From contig CABIZO010000009.1 of NCBI GenBank assembly GCA_902363255.1, positions 14,753-78,752 of the forward strand: DNA of 64,000 nucleotides, given 5' to 3'. Shown in pieces: positions 17,535 through 26,451 of this stretch. The notes beneath the pieces are model-generated. The model had not been told where the DNA came from and did not search any database. It saw only the letters and a list, made by a program, of their open reading frames with translations. The stretch comes from Peptostreptococcaceae bacterium (GTDB lineage Bacteria > Bacillota > Clostridia > Peptostreptococcales > Peptostreptococcaceae). Every line of letters starts with the position of its first letter. The stretch's first letter is position 1. The translations under genes were made by a program, and so were the position numbers.

Positions 17535-18424
17535 CCATTTAATATATCTATATTTCTTTTTATAATATTTCTTCCTCTCCAACTAAAAGCTCTATCCTTG
17601 TATCTTCGTTTAAATTCCTTGTTAGATATACTATTAATTTCTTCTTCACTTAAAGTTGTTATTAAATCATTTCTAAACTCCTCAATATTACTTTCGCATA
17701 TATCTATATTATGAGGGCAAACTTGTTGACATATATCACATCCAAATAAAGATTTATTTTTATTCATTTTATCCATTTCCTCTAATGTAAGCTCATCCTT
17801 TTTTTGAGTTATAAATGAAACACACTTTTTAGGATCTATTTTATAATTTCCCTCTAGAGCATTTCCCGGACAATATTTTACACATTTGTTGCACTTCATA
17901 CATGTTTTTCTTGTAGGATTATCGTGTTCTAAGTCAAAATTATTTACTATATATCCGATAAATACATATGAACCATATTTATCTGTAATAATGTTATTAT
18001 TAATACCGTAATATCCAATTCCAGATAAATAGGCTAAATATCTATCTACTAATGGACCATTATCTGCAAAAATTTTATAATTGAAATCCTTATATTTTTC
18101 TTTTATTGACTCGCATATTTTATCAAGTTTGTCTTTTATTACCAAATGATAATCTAACCCATAACAATATTTTGATATATTTGATTGATCATTTACGTCT
18201 ATATGATATGGGAATGCACACACTATAATTGATGCTGCATCCTCCATTATTAATTTAGGATTTATTCTTTTTTCTATATCTGGTTCTTCCATACCTGTTA
18301 CCAGACCTTTAGTTACATTTTCTTCTAGTATTTTTTTTAATTCATAATATGGACCAATAGGTGCAATTCCAACAACATCTAGTCCATTATTTTGAAAAAT
18401 TTTTTTAATTTCTTCTTTATTCAT
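17519..18424 (-). CDS. queG: QueG-like epoxyqueuosine reductase / double [4Fe-4S] protein
   Basis: A 301-residue cytosolic iron-sulfur protein. The cluster motifs are CMKCNKCVKYCP (about 182-193) and CDICQQVCP (about 236-244), as in QueG, the cobalamin-dependent enzyme that reduces epoxyqueuosine to queuosine at tRNA position 34. The N-terminal half contains the expected IGIAPIGP- and FPYH-type segments. It is shorter than Bacillus QueG because the C-terminal HEAT-repeat part is absent. Short QueG-like proteins exist in Clostridia, so function is probable but a related corrinoid reductase is possible. The start has AAGG upstream. Confidence 0.75.
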   Translation of the reverse strand: MNKEEIKKIFQNNGLDVVGIAPIGPYYELKKILEENVTKGLVTGMEEPDIEKRINPKLIMEDAASIIVCAFPYHIDVNDQSNISKYCYGLDYHLVIKDKLDKICESIKEKYKDFNYKIFADNGPLVDRYLAYLSGIGYYGINNNIITDKYGSYVFIGYIVNNFDLEHDNPTRKTCMKCNKCVKYCPGNALEGNYKIDPKKCVSFITQKKDELTLEEMDKMNKNKSLFGCDICQQVCPHNIDICESNIEEFRNDLITTLSEEEINSISNKEFKRRYKDRAFSWRGRNIIKRNIDILNGKSME

Positions 18425-18487
18425 AAAATATCCTTTCTTTAAATCCTCTTTAGTTTTATAATAAACTAATGATAAGGAAGTGATAAT

Positions 18488-18892
18488 TTGATTAAACTAA
18501 CAATTCCAGGAAGACCTATTAGTAAATCTAATTTTAAACTGCATAACGTTCACGGTCAAGCTTGGATGCCATCAACAGGAAAATATTCTAAATACGTAGC
18601 GTATGAAAATATGATAGCCGGATACATAAATAGGCAATACGAAGGTGAAGTTATAGAAGAAGACTTAATAACAGTTATGAAATTATACTTTCCCAACAAA
18701 AGAATGGGTGATTTACATAACTATCCTAAAAGTATTTGTGATGGAATCGAAAAAAGCGGTATCATAAAAAATGATAAACAATTAAAACCTGTATTATTAT
18801 TTGATTATATTGATAAAGAAAATCCAAGAGTTGAAATTGAACTTTATCCCGTTTCAAAGTATAATGTTACATACGATATTATTTCAAAATAA
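18488..18892 (+). CDS. RusA-family endonuclease-like protein
   Basis: A 134-residue protein similar to RusA-type Holliday-junction resolvases. It opens with the beta strand LTIPGRPISKSNF. The acidic centre is MGDLHNYPKSICDGIEK followed by GIIKNDKQL, which corresponds to the family pattern D-x-D-N...D...NDxxI with the second Asp replaced by His-Asn. The start is a TTG at 18488 after AAGGAAGTG. RusA proteins are usually phage-borne, but no other phage gene is visible and both neighbours are chromosomal. It is transcribed divergently from queG, across a 63-bp gap that contains TATAAT-like sequence. Confidence 0.7.
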   Translation: MIKLTIPGRPISKSNFKLHNVHGQAWMPSTGKYSKYVAYENMIAGYINRQYEGEVIEEDLITVMKLYFPNKRMGDLHNYPKSICDGIEKSGIIKNDKQLKPVLLFDYIDKENPRVEIELYPVSKYNVTYDIISK

Positions 18893-18991
18893 TATCGTTT
18901 TATAACAAATCATACAAAGTTAACAACTGATTTATAATTTAAATTAATATTACGACAATTAACAAATATAAATATACGGAGGGTTATTAGC

Positions 18992-19909
18992 ATGGAGAAT
19001 ATATTAAATAATATAATTTTATCAAATAAAAAACATACAGCTAAGGGAAAAGTTGCTAGTTATATTCCTGAATTAAAAAAGGCCAATGGCAATGACCTGG
19101 GAATATGTGTAATCGACAAAGATAACAATATTTACTGTGCAGGCGATTATAGTAAAAAATTTACTATCCAAAGTATATCGAAAACTATAATCTTAGCTAT
19201 GGCATTAATGGATAATGATTGGGACTATGTCTTTTCCAAGGTAGGTATGGAACCAAGTGGAGATCCTTTTAATTCTATCATGAAATTAGAAACTAACGAT
19301 ACTAAAAAACCTTGCAATCCTATGATAAATGCAGGAGCGATAGTAACTACTTCTCTAATAAAAGGAAAAAACCTACAAGAAAAAGAAGAAAGGATGTTAG
19401 CTTTCTTTAGGAAACTAGCTAAAAATGATACTCTTCAAATAAATCAATCCGTTTATGAATCTGAGAAATTAACAGGTGATAGAAATAGAGCCATGGGTTA
19501 TTTATTAAAAAATGATGGCTTTATTGAAGGAAACGTTGAGGAAACTCTTGATTTATACTTCAAACAATGTTCAATTGAAGTCGATGTAGTTGACTTAGCT
19601 AGAATAGGTTTATTGTTCGCAAACTATGGTATTGATATAGAAACTGGAGAGCGTGTTATTAGTGAAAATATATCTAGAATGGTAAAAACATTCATGGTTA
19701 CTTGTGGGATGTACGATGCGTCTGGTGAGTTTGCTCTTAAAGTTGGTATTCCTGCTAAATCTGGTGTGGGTGGAGGAATTATGGCATCTGTACCACGAAG
19801 AATGGGTATAGGCGTATTTGGACCTGCCCTAGATAAAAAAGGAAATAGTATTGGTGGATTAAAAGTCCTTGAAAATCTATCAAAACAGCTAGAATTAAAT
19901 ATATTCTAA
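18992..19909 (+). CDS. glsA: Glutaminase GlsA
   Basis: A 305-residue enzyme of the serine-dependent beta-lactamase-like fold that hydrolyses glutamine to glutamate and ammonia. The catalytic S-x-x-K motif is at residues 61-64 (SISK). NPMINAGAI and the GGGIMASVP segment near the C-terminus are family hallmarks. Length is typical. A clear GGAGGG ribosome binding site lies before the ATG, and a strong terminator follows, so it is monocistronic. In Firmicutes such enzymes serve glutamine catabolism and, in some species, acid tolerance; neither role is shown here. Confidence 0.95.
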   Translation: MENILNNIILSNKKHTAKGKVASYIPELKKANGNDLGICVIDKDNNIYCAGDYSKKFTIQSISKTIILAMALMDNDWDYVFSKVGMEPSGDPFNSIMKLETNDTKKPCNPMINAGAIVTTSLIKGKNLQEKEERMLAFFRKLAKNDTLQINQSVYESEKLTGDRNRAMGYLLKNDGFIEGNVEETLDLYFKQCSIEVDVVDLARIGLLFANYGIDIETGERVISENISRMVKTFMVTCGMYDASGEFALKVGIPAKSGVGGGIMASVPRRMGIGVFGPALDKKGNSIGGLKVLENLSKQLELNIF

Positions 19910-19912
19910 AAC

Positions 19913-19950
19913 AAAAGCAGCAAAACATCTAAGATGTAATTGCTGCTTTT
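19913..19950. terminator. Terminator shared by convergent glsA and aldo/keto reductase genes
   Basis: Perfect 11-bp stem AAAAGCAGCAA / TTGCTGCTTTT with A- and T-runs on both sides, between two convergent genes, so it can work in both directions. Confidence 0.88.
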
Positions 19951-19960
19951 TTATATTAAT

Positions 19961-20965
19961 CTATCTCTTTTCTAATTTATCGCATACATTTTTAAGCATG
20001 TTTCTAATTGGTAAATTATATGGACATTTCTCTTCACAAAGCCCACATTCTACACATTCACTTGCCTTACTATTACCCAAGGATTCATATCTTTCCAGCG
20101 CCCATTCTTTTAAATTATATCTTGTATAATATCCTTCTAATAAAAAGTTTTGAGGTATATTAACATTTTTAGGACATGGTAAACAATACTCACATCTTCT
20201 ACAGAAATTTCCACTCAATTCTTTTCTAATTTTTTCTATTTTTAAATTATCTTCTTCAGTTAATTGAATATTATTTATAACAGAAACATTTTCCTTTACT
20301 TGTTCTACTGTATTCATACCAGGAATTGCTACATCAATATATTCTTTTGATATTATATATTTTATAGCCAAAGCTCCATCATCTATAGCACCTCCAGCTA
20401 AAGGTTTCATAGTGATTGTTCCGATCCCTTTTTTGTGTGCTTTTCTAAATACGTCATCAGCTTGGTCTTCAACAATATTATATGGGAATTGTATAGTATC
20501 AAATTTACCATCTTCTACAGCCTTTTCTATAGTTTCTAAACTATGACTAGTTATTCCAATATATTTTATTTTTCCTTCTTCTTTAGCTTCTAATAAAGCC
20601 TTATAAGCCTTATCATCATCAAATATACTTGCATATTCTTCAATTTTAAGATTATGTATTTGATATAAATCAATATAATCAGTTTTAAGATTTTTTAAAC
20701 TTATATCTATATCTCTTTTCATATCTTCATAATTTCTAGACATGCTTTTAGTCGCTATATAAAATTTTTCTCTTCTTCCATCAATAGACTTTCCAATATA
20801 CTCTTCACTAACAGTATATCCTCTTGCTGTATCAATAAAATTAACTCCTTGATTTATTAATTCATCAATAACCTTATTTGTATCTTCTTGAGTAATTCTC
20901 TGTATAGGTATTCCCCCAAATCCAACTCTTTTTATTTTCATATCTGTATTCCCAAGATTTCTCAA
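19961..20965 (-). CDS. Aldo/keto reductase with C-terminal ferredoxin-like domain
   Basis: A 334-residue protein. Residues 1 to about 230 are an aldo/keto reductase barrel, with GNTDMKIKRVGFGG, the catalytic Asp-Tyr region NFIDTARGYTVSEEYIG, and YQIHNL. The C-terminal 100 residues carry two cysteine clusters: CRRCEYCLPCP and CVECGLCEEKCP. Family members of this architecture are common in Clostridia. They reduce aldehydes or ketones, perhaps with ferredoxin-linked electrons, but the substrate is unknown. The start is a TTG eight bases after GGAGG; the ATG eight codons later would remove a conserved beta strand. Confidence 0.88.
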   Translation of the reverse strand: MRNLGNTDMKIKRVGFGGIPIQRITQEDTNKVIDELINQGVNFIDTARGYTVSEEYIGKSIDGRREKFYIATKSMSRNYEDMKRDIDISLKNLKTDYIDLYQIHNLKIEEYASIFDDDKAYKALLEAKEEGKIKYIGITSHSLETIEKAVEDGKFDTIQFPYNIVEDQADDVFRKAHKKGIGTITMKPLAGGAIDDGALAIKYIISKEYIDVAIPGMNTVEQVKENVSVINNIQLTEEDNLKIEKIRKELSGNFCRRCEYCLPCPKNVNIPQNFLLEGYYTRYNLKEWALERYESLGNSKASECVECGLCEEKCPYNLPIRNMLKNVCDKLEKR

Positions 20966-21069
20966 CTTAACAACCTCCTCATTATAATATCTAATATATA
21001 TACTATATTATTTTCATATAAACTGTCATTATTCTATATAGATTTGTTAGTATCATTTACTTTAAATTA

Positions 21070-21098
21070 AAAAAGTATCAACATATGTTGATACTTCT
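21070..21098 (-). terminator. Terminator of the ArsR-type gene
   Basis: Perfect 10-bp stem AAGTATCAAC / GTTGATACTT with an ATAT loop, followed on the minus strand by six T, downstream of the regulator gene. Confidence 0.88.
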
Positions 21099-21108
21099 TA
21101 CATTCTAA

Positions 21109-21666
21109 TTATTTAGCTTGAGAAGGAACTGCAAACATCACTATATCATGTTTCTTCTCATTTTCCCTATTGCTATCTTCTCTTTTTGCAATTATTTCAT
21201 CAACTTTACTTTTAAGAACACTTCTTAATTCTGATACTTCACCTTGTGTTAATAATACATTATCATATCCTAAGATGCTGTCCCCATTTAAAGCCCCTGC
21301 TTCAGCTGCATCATAGAAAGATTCTATAGTATCTTCAAAATCTGATATAGATACAAAGTTTGCATCTATTTCTTGCTCTAAAGTATAGTCGATTATTTTT
21401 CTACTAATAACTATATTGTTAGCAGTTGGATAGTAATATTTTTCTACAATCCCTGATTTAATCTTTTCTTCAACTAATTCTAAAATCCCCACGTTATAAA
21501 GTGTTTTGATATGATAGTTAATTTTTGCATGCGGCTCATCTAAGATTTCTGATAATTGCTTTGCTGATAAAGGTTCTTTATCAAACGTTTTCAAAATATC
21601 TACCCTACGAGGATGAGCAATTGCTTTTATACAATCTAAATCTCTCAATACTAATACATCTTTCAT
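21109..21666 (-). CDS. ArsR-type winged-helix regulator with C-terminal extension
   Basis: 185 residues. The first 80 form a winged helix (CIKAIAHPRRVDILKTF, then LSAKQLSEILDEPHAKINYH as the recognition helix), as in HTH_20/ArsR proteins. No metal-binding cysteines are present, which argues against metal sensing. The C-terminal half is acidic and helical and has no domain I recognise. The start is the ATG at 21666, preceded by AGGGGTGG. It is monocistronic, with a consensus promoter and its own terminator. Target genes are not evident; the aldo/keto reductase gene downstream is one candidate. Confidence 0.8.
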   Translation of the reverse strand: MKDVLVLRDLDCIKAIAHPRRVDILKTFDKEPLSAKQLSEILDEPHAKINYHIKTLYNVGILELVEEKIKSGIVEKYYYPTANNIVISRKIIDYTLEQEIDANFVSISDFEDTIESFYDAAEAGALNGDSILGYDNVLLTQGEVSELRSVLKSKVDEIIAKREDSNRENEKKHDIVMFAVPSQAK

Positions 21667-21705
21667 ATATTCCACCCCTAAAAACTTTTTATTTAATATA
21701 ATCTC

Positions 21706-21734
21706 ATTATATATTAAGTATATATAATTGTCAA
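21706..21734 (-). promoter_or_regulatory. Consensus sigma-A promoter of the ArsR-type gene
   Basis: TTGACA (21729-21734), exactly 17 bp, TATAAT (21706-21711) on the minus strand, about 40 bases upstream of the start codon. This is the only perfect consensus promoter I found in the window, suggesting strong constitutive expression unless repressed. Confidence 0.85.
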
Positions 21735-21987
21735 AAGCTTCTACATAATTAAACTTATTTTTTTCTTATTTTTATAATTTTTCATTCGATTTTTTACGAA
21801 TATTGAAAATAAAATAGTTTTTGTCATAAAATATCTAAATTTATGTTATATTTATACATTTATTCAATATTATATATACGATTTATGTATATTATTTTTA
21901 TTACATAATAAGTTAATTAAACAAAAATAAATAATATATATTATAATATTTTAAAAATTATGATATATATTATTTTAAGTAAAAAAA
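21735..21987. other. A/T-rich intergenic stretch without a gene
   Basis: About 250 bp of nearly pure A/T sequence between the ArsR-type promoter and the nucleoside kinase terminator. I find no open frame with a ribosome binding site, no RNA gene and no repeat of note. Confidence 0.6.
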
Positions 21988-22009
21988 AAACGAACTATAA
22001 AGTTCGTTT
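21981..22009 (-). terminator. Terminator of the prsW-rsmF-lepB-nucleoside kinase operon
   Basis: AAACGAACT / AGTTCGTTT with an ATAA-type loop, followed on the minus strand by ten T; the upstream arm touches the stop codon of the kinase gene. Confidence 0.88.
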
Positions 22010-23672
22010 AGTCTACTATTTTGCTTCCACCTATAAACTCTCTAATTATTGATGTAGGTGGTAAGTCTGATATATCTTTAAGTTCCACAAAATACTGTAA
22101 AAATTTTAATAATCTATTTGCTTCACTATAAGCTTCGCTAGTTGGTTCTATACTTTCTAATAAAGGCTTCACATAAGCTTTCAAGATAGCTAATTCATAC
22201 ACATAAGATGAGTTAAAAATCATATCAGCTTCCTCTTGATAAGGAAATATATTTTGCTTTTCTCCTCTTCTTACAGAATCCCAAGTTAGTATAGTTCTTG
22301 TAGCATCATGTCCTCTAAATTGATTATCTCTTACTATACGTCTTATTAACCTTAAGTCTGTAGTTGGTATTCTATTATGCTCATCTAAATTCAATTGAGT
22401 TAAAACACTAAGGTAAATTTTAAACTTCTCCTTATCAGATATTGAAGATGTTAAAAGTGGATTTAACCCATGAATACCTTCCAATATTATAGGTTGATTT
22501 TTTTCTATTTTAAGCTTTTTACCCTCTTCACTTTTTCCTGCTTTAAAATTAAACTTTGGAATAGTTATCTCTTTTCCTTCTAACAAATCACTTAAATCTT
22601 TGTTGAATCTATCTAGATCTATTGCATATATAGATTCAAAATCATAATTTCCAAACTCATCTAAAGGTGTTTTTTCTCTATCTACAAAATAGTCGTCTAA
22701 TGAAATTGATACAGGTTGTAGATTATTTACTTTTAGATGTATGGATAGTCTATGGGCAAAGCTAGTTTTTCCAGAAGATGAAGGAGCTGCAATTAATATT
22801 ATTCGTTTATTTTCTTGTTTAATTATGTCTGCTATTTCTCCTAACTTCTTTTCTTGTAATGCTTCTACTATTCGTATTAATTCTCCATATTCTCCATTTT
22901 CTATTACTTTATTTAAGGATAATACTGTATCTACACCCATTAATTTAGACCACTTTTCCATTTCTAGATAAATATTAGACAACTTAGGCTGAGAAACAAA
23001 TTCTCTAACTTTAGATTTATCTTCCTCTCTAGGTCCAAGTAATATAAATCCACATTCATATTTTATAATATCAAATGTTTTTAAATATCCTGTAGATGGC
23101 AACATATGCCCATAAAAATGGTCCACATGATTATTACATTTATAAATCTTTATATCATCATGTTCCTTATATTTTAATAATTCAGCTTTATTTTTCATAT
23201 TATGCTTATTGAAAAAATCGATAGCTTCATTTTTAGTTACAATTCTTTTTTCAATTTTATAGTCTGAATCAATAATTTCTTGCATTTTCGATTTAATAGC
23301 TTTTCTATCATTTTCATTCAGTATTCTATCTATATGAACTTCGCAATATAAACCATTAGATAAAGAGTGTTCTATACTAACTTTACAATTTTTATAAAGT
23401 TCTTCACATGCCATTATAAAAACAAGTGTTAAAGATCTTGAATATACTCTATATCCATCGCTATTATTAGTATCTAAAAATTTAATAGTACAATCATCAG
23501 ATATAAAAGTTGTTAATTCTTGTAATTTATTATTTATAGATGCTAAGGCAATATATCCGTCATAATTATCTTCAATTTCATAAGCAATCTCTTGCAATCT
23601 TATTCCTGGTGAATTATCTTCTATTAAAAATACTTTATTTTCATTTTCTATAGTTAAATTTAATCGCCTCAT
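22008..23672 (-). CDS. Uridine-kinase-like nucleoside kinase with ThrRS-like N-terminal domains
   Basis: A 554-residue fusion. Residues 1-70 resemble a TGS domain. Residues about 75-270 resemble the second additional (editing) domain of threonyl-tRNA synthetase, including VDHFYGHMLPSTGYLK. Residues about 285-500 are a P-loop kinase of the uridine kinase/PRK family, with Walker A APSSSGKTS, SLDDYFVDREKTP and EGIHGLNP. This architecture is known in Clostridia and Thermotoga and is annotated as nucleoside kinase; the substrate is not proven here. The HxxxH of the editing domain is not preserved, so aminoacyl-tRNA editing is unlikely. It is the last gene of its operon, 29 bp after lepB. Confidence 0.85.
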   Translation of the reverse strand: MRRLNLTIENENKVFLIEDNSPGIRLQEIAYEIEDNYDGYIALASINNKLQELTTFISDDCTIKFLDTNNSDGYRVYSRSLTLVFIMACEELYKNCKVSIEHSLSNGLYCEVHIDRILNENDRKAIKSKMQEIIDSDYKIEKRIVTKNEAIDFFNKHNMKNKAELLKYKEHDDIKIYKCNNHVDHFYGHMLPSTGYLKTFDIIKYECGFILLGPREEDKSKVREFVSQPKLSNIYLEMEKWSKLMGVDTVLSLNKVIENGEYGELIRIVEALQEKKLGEIADIIKQENKRIILIAAPSSSGKTSFAHRLSIHLKVNNLQPVSISLDDYFVDREKTPLDEFGNYDFESIYAIDLDRFNKDLSDLLEGKEITIPKFNFKAGKSEEGKKLKIEKNQPIILEGIHGLNPLLTSSISDKEKFKIYLSVLTQLNLDEHNRIPTTDLRLIRRIVRDNQFRGHDATRTILTWDSVRRGEKQNIFPYQEEADMIFNSSYVYELAILKAYVKPLLESIEPTSEAYSEANRLLKFLQYFVELKDISDLPPTSIIREFIGGSKIVD

Positions 23673-23701
23673 TTTGAACTACCCCTTTATGATTATTATT
23701 A

Positions 23702-24235
23702 TTATCCTAATAGACCTATCTTATTAAAAGGATATAACCTAATAAAAACCTTACCTAAAATATCTGAGTCATCAATAAATCCGACGCTATCATATCTACT
23801 ATCTAAGCTTATCTCTCTATTATCCCCCAATACAAATACTGAATTCTCTGGAACAACAGTATCTATATCTCCCTCTGTAACTTCATCATTGATATAAGGC
23901 TCAACTAATTCTTCTCCATTAACATATACCTTTGAGTTTTCTATCTTAACTGTATCTCCACTTACACCGATAACTCTTTTTACTAAATCTTTACTACTTC
24001 CATCATCTTGTTGTAAATCAGATTTAAATACTATAATATCACCACGTTCTGGCTCTTTAAATTTATAAGACATCCTATTTATAATTAAGTAATCCCCCTC
24101 TTCTAAGGTAGAATACATAGAATCTCCTCTTACTAGTGTTGGCTTTATGAACTGTGTTATTATAAAAGCAAAAACTATTGCTAGTGCAAATACTTTAACC
24201 CATTCAAAAATCTCTTTTTTTACCTTTTCACTCAA
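23702..24235 (-). CDS. lepB: Signal peptidase I
   Basis: 177 residues with one N-terminal transmembrane helix (about 13-32), so the catalytic domain faces outside. The Ser-Lys dyad is visible: Ser39 in VRGDSMYSTL and Lys86 in LVKRVIG, followed by the box E motif GDNREISLDSR. It removes signal peptides from secreted preproteins at the membrane. Length is typical of Gram-positive type I peptidases. It lies between rsmF and the nucleoside kinase gene in one operon, with gaps of 56 and 29 bp. Confidence 0.96.
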   Translation of the reverse strand: MSEKVKKEIFEWVKVFALAIVFAFIITQFIKPTLVRGDSMYSTLEEGDYLIINRMSYKFKEPERGDIIVFKSDLQQDDGSSKDLVKRVIGVSGDTVKIENSKVYVNGEELVEPYINDEVTEGDIDTVVPENSVFVLGDNREISLDSRYDSVGFIDDSDILGKVFIRLYPFNKIGLLG

Positions 24236-24291
24236 AATATCATCTCCTCAATAATATGTAATTATTTATAATATGTTACACTTACAATAAT

Positions 24292-25593
24292 TTAAGTATA
24301 ATTAATTCTAAGACCTTTTGGGTAGTGATTTTTTAGAATCCCATTAGATTCTTTTCCCCATCCCAAAGGTATACCTTCTATGGCTACTAAAACCCATCCT
24401 CTACTTTTATCTGTTTTAATTGTATTACCTCTTAAGTATTCCTTTGATCTCTCATCATCTACACTTAAATTTTCAATATTTTTAACATCATCTATAGTAA
24501 GATAATGAGAAAAAGCATGAGATGGCTCAAATCTATTCTTCTTTAGTAAACCTAAATGTAAACCTGTTCTTAATACCTTAAGCTTTTTTGTATCTGGACA
24601 ATTTTCAGGTAACAAGTATAAGTTTTCTCCCTTTATGTAAAAATCTCCTTTTAATTCTATATTTAAAAACTTTTTTTCAAATTCCTTATAGTCTCTTAGT
24701 TCTTTTCCCACCGGTTTCATTTTTAGTTTTTTAGTGACACATTCTTCATCCTCTGTCTTCATTATTTTTGCTACAAAGTGTCCTTCTCCCTTTACCTTAT
24801 GTGGCCATAATCTTTCCATAAGAACAAGGTGAGCATTATTATTTTCATTTATAAATTCATTAATAACATCTTCATTTTCTTCTTTGGCAAAAGTACATGT
24901 TGAATAAACTAAAATACCATCTTTTTTTAGCATTTCAAACCCGTCTCTTATTATATCCCTTTGTATAGATTGACATTCCAGAACTTTAGCATAACTCCAA
25001 TCATCTATTGCAACTTGGTCTTTTCTAAACATGCCTTGTCCAGAACAAGGTGCATCAATTACGATCTTATCAAAATATCCTGTGAATACTTTCTTTAAAC
25101 TCGCAGAATCCGTATTTGTTATAATGCAGTTTTTTGCACCAAATCTTTCTAAATTTTCTCCTAAGGCTTTTATTCTTGTTGGATTAATTTCGTTTGAAAC
25201 CAAAATCCCTGTATTATTTAATTTTGATAATATATATGTAGATTTACCTCCTGGAGCTGCACAAAGATCTAAAACTTTATCTCCTTCTTTAACATCTAGT
25301 TTCGGTACAACACTCATAGCAGAAGGTTCCTGTAAATAATAGGCTCCACTTTCATGAAGAGGATTTTTACCAGGTCTGTTTATATTTTCATCATAATAAA
25401 ATCCTTCCTCAGCCCAAGGAATACCTGTTAATTGAAACAAATCTAAATCTAATAATTTATTCTTGTCCATTTTCATTGTATTCAATCTTAACCCTGTTGT
25501 TTTGGGTTCATCATAACTTTTTAGAAAATCATCGAACTCATTTCCTAAAATATCTTTCATTTCATCTAAAAATTGCTTTGGTAGATTAGTCAA
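24292..25593 (-). CDS. rsmF: 16S rRNA m5C methyltransferase, RsmB/NOP (RsmF-like)
   Basis: A 433-residue S-adenosylmethionine-dependent RNA methyltransferase. The SAM site is VLDLCAAPGGKSTYI (about 107-121). The two catalytic cysteines lie in DAPCSGQGMFRKD and YSTCTFAKEENEDV, and the C-terminal 150 residues form the RsmF-type/PUA-like RNA-binding part. The exact target cytosine cannot be read from sequence; the domain layout favours RsmF over RsmB. It overlaps the prsW-like gene by eight bases. Confidence 0.9.
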   Translation of the reverse strand: MTNLPKQFLDEMKDILGNEFDDFLKSYDEPKTTGLRLNTMKMDKNKLLDLDLFQLTGIPWAEEGFYYDENINRPGKNPLHESGAYYLQEPSAMSVVPKLDVKEGDKVLDLCAAPGGKSTYILSKLNNTGILVSNEINPTRIKALGENLERFGAKNCIITNTDSASLKKVFTGYFDKIVIDAPCSGQGMFRKDQVAIDDWSYAKVLECQSIQRDIIRDGFEMLKKDGILVYSTCTFAKEENEDVINEFINENNNAHLVLMERLWPHKVKGEGHFVAKIMKTEDEECVTKKLKMKPVGKELRDYKEFEKKFLNIELKGDFYIKGENLYLLPENCPDTKKLKVLRTGLHLGLLKKNRFEPSHAFSHYLTIDDVKNIENLSVDDERSKEYLRGNTIKTDKSRGWVLVAIEGIPLGWGKESNGILKNHYPKGLRINYT

Positions 25594-26314
25594 TTTTATC
25601 TCCCTTTCTACTTTTATTTTTTCTCTTATAAAATCTAATTTTTGAATATAGTGTATATTGATCTAACTTATCTAAATTAATTTTCCATAAGAATAGTATA
25701 TATACTATAAAAACTATAATAGCCCATCTATATCCTATCATCAAGATAAAATCAAAAACTCCATGAAGTAATATTGGAACAATTATAGAATAAATTAAAT
25801 ATTTATTTTTTCCACTGTCTTCTTTTGCAAATTTATACTTGGATATATAATATCCCATAGTAATGGCAAACATTATATGAGATGGTATAGAAATCAACCC
25901 TCTAGTTACTCCTAGTTCAAATGATAAATCTAATTTCTCTCTCATTAAGTATATAATATTTTCTATTGTAGCAAATCCTAAAGATAAAAAAATAGAGTAA
26001 ATTATTCCATCTAATTTTTCATTATAATCTTTGTCTCTTAGCAAAATAGGTATTAGTATAATAGACTTTAGCCCTTCTTCTGTAAAAGCTGCCACAAAAA
26101 AAGCAGTATAAAGAGCACTTACTATTCCAGAAAATATATTTAGCTTACTAAAGTATAGTTCTAAAAATATAGCTAATGCGCTTACTAAAATTCCTAATAA
26201 AAAATATTCTATTAATTTCAATGGAGGTTCTTTTTCATACCTATCTTTATAATAAATCCATCCTACAAAAAAGCTTACTGGTAATATAGCTAAAACTAAT
26301 ATGTAAATTTTCAT
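25586..26314 (-). CDS. prsW: PrsW-family intramembrane metalloprotease
   Basis: A 242-residue protein with about seven to eight hydrophobic helices. The family motifs are FTEEGLKSI (EExxK, about 78-86), IPSHIMFAITMGYY and LLHGVFDFIL, whose Glu/His residues bind the catalytic zinc. PrsW proteins cut membrane anti-sigma factors (RsiW in Bacillus; in Clostridioides difficile a homologue acts on the CsfT/CsfU systems). No anti-sigma partner is adjacent. It is the first gene of the prsW-rsmF-lepB-kinase operon, and its end overlaps rsmF. Confidence 0.88.
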   Translation of the reverse strand: MKIYILVLAILPVSFFVGWIYYKDRYEKEPPLKLIEYFLLGILVSALAIFLELYFSKLNIFSGIVSALYTAFFVAAFTEEGLKSIILIPILLRDKDYNEKLDGIIYSIFLSLGFATIENIIYLMREKLDLSFELGVTRGLISIPSHIMFAITMGYYISKYKFAKEDSGKNKYLIYSIIVPILLHGVFDFILMIGYRWAIIVFIVYILFLWKINLDKLDQYTLYSKIRFYKRKNKSRKGDKID

Positions 26315-26451
26315 ATTTTAATATAACCTTTCTTTGCATATATATTAATATTTAGATATTTAAATTTAATACTTATTATCTCCACTAATAAAATATTTTA
26401 ATATTTACATTTTAATACTTTATTACTTAACAAAATAAAATATATTTCATA

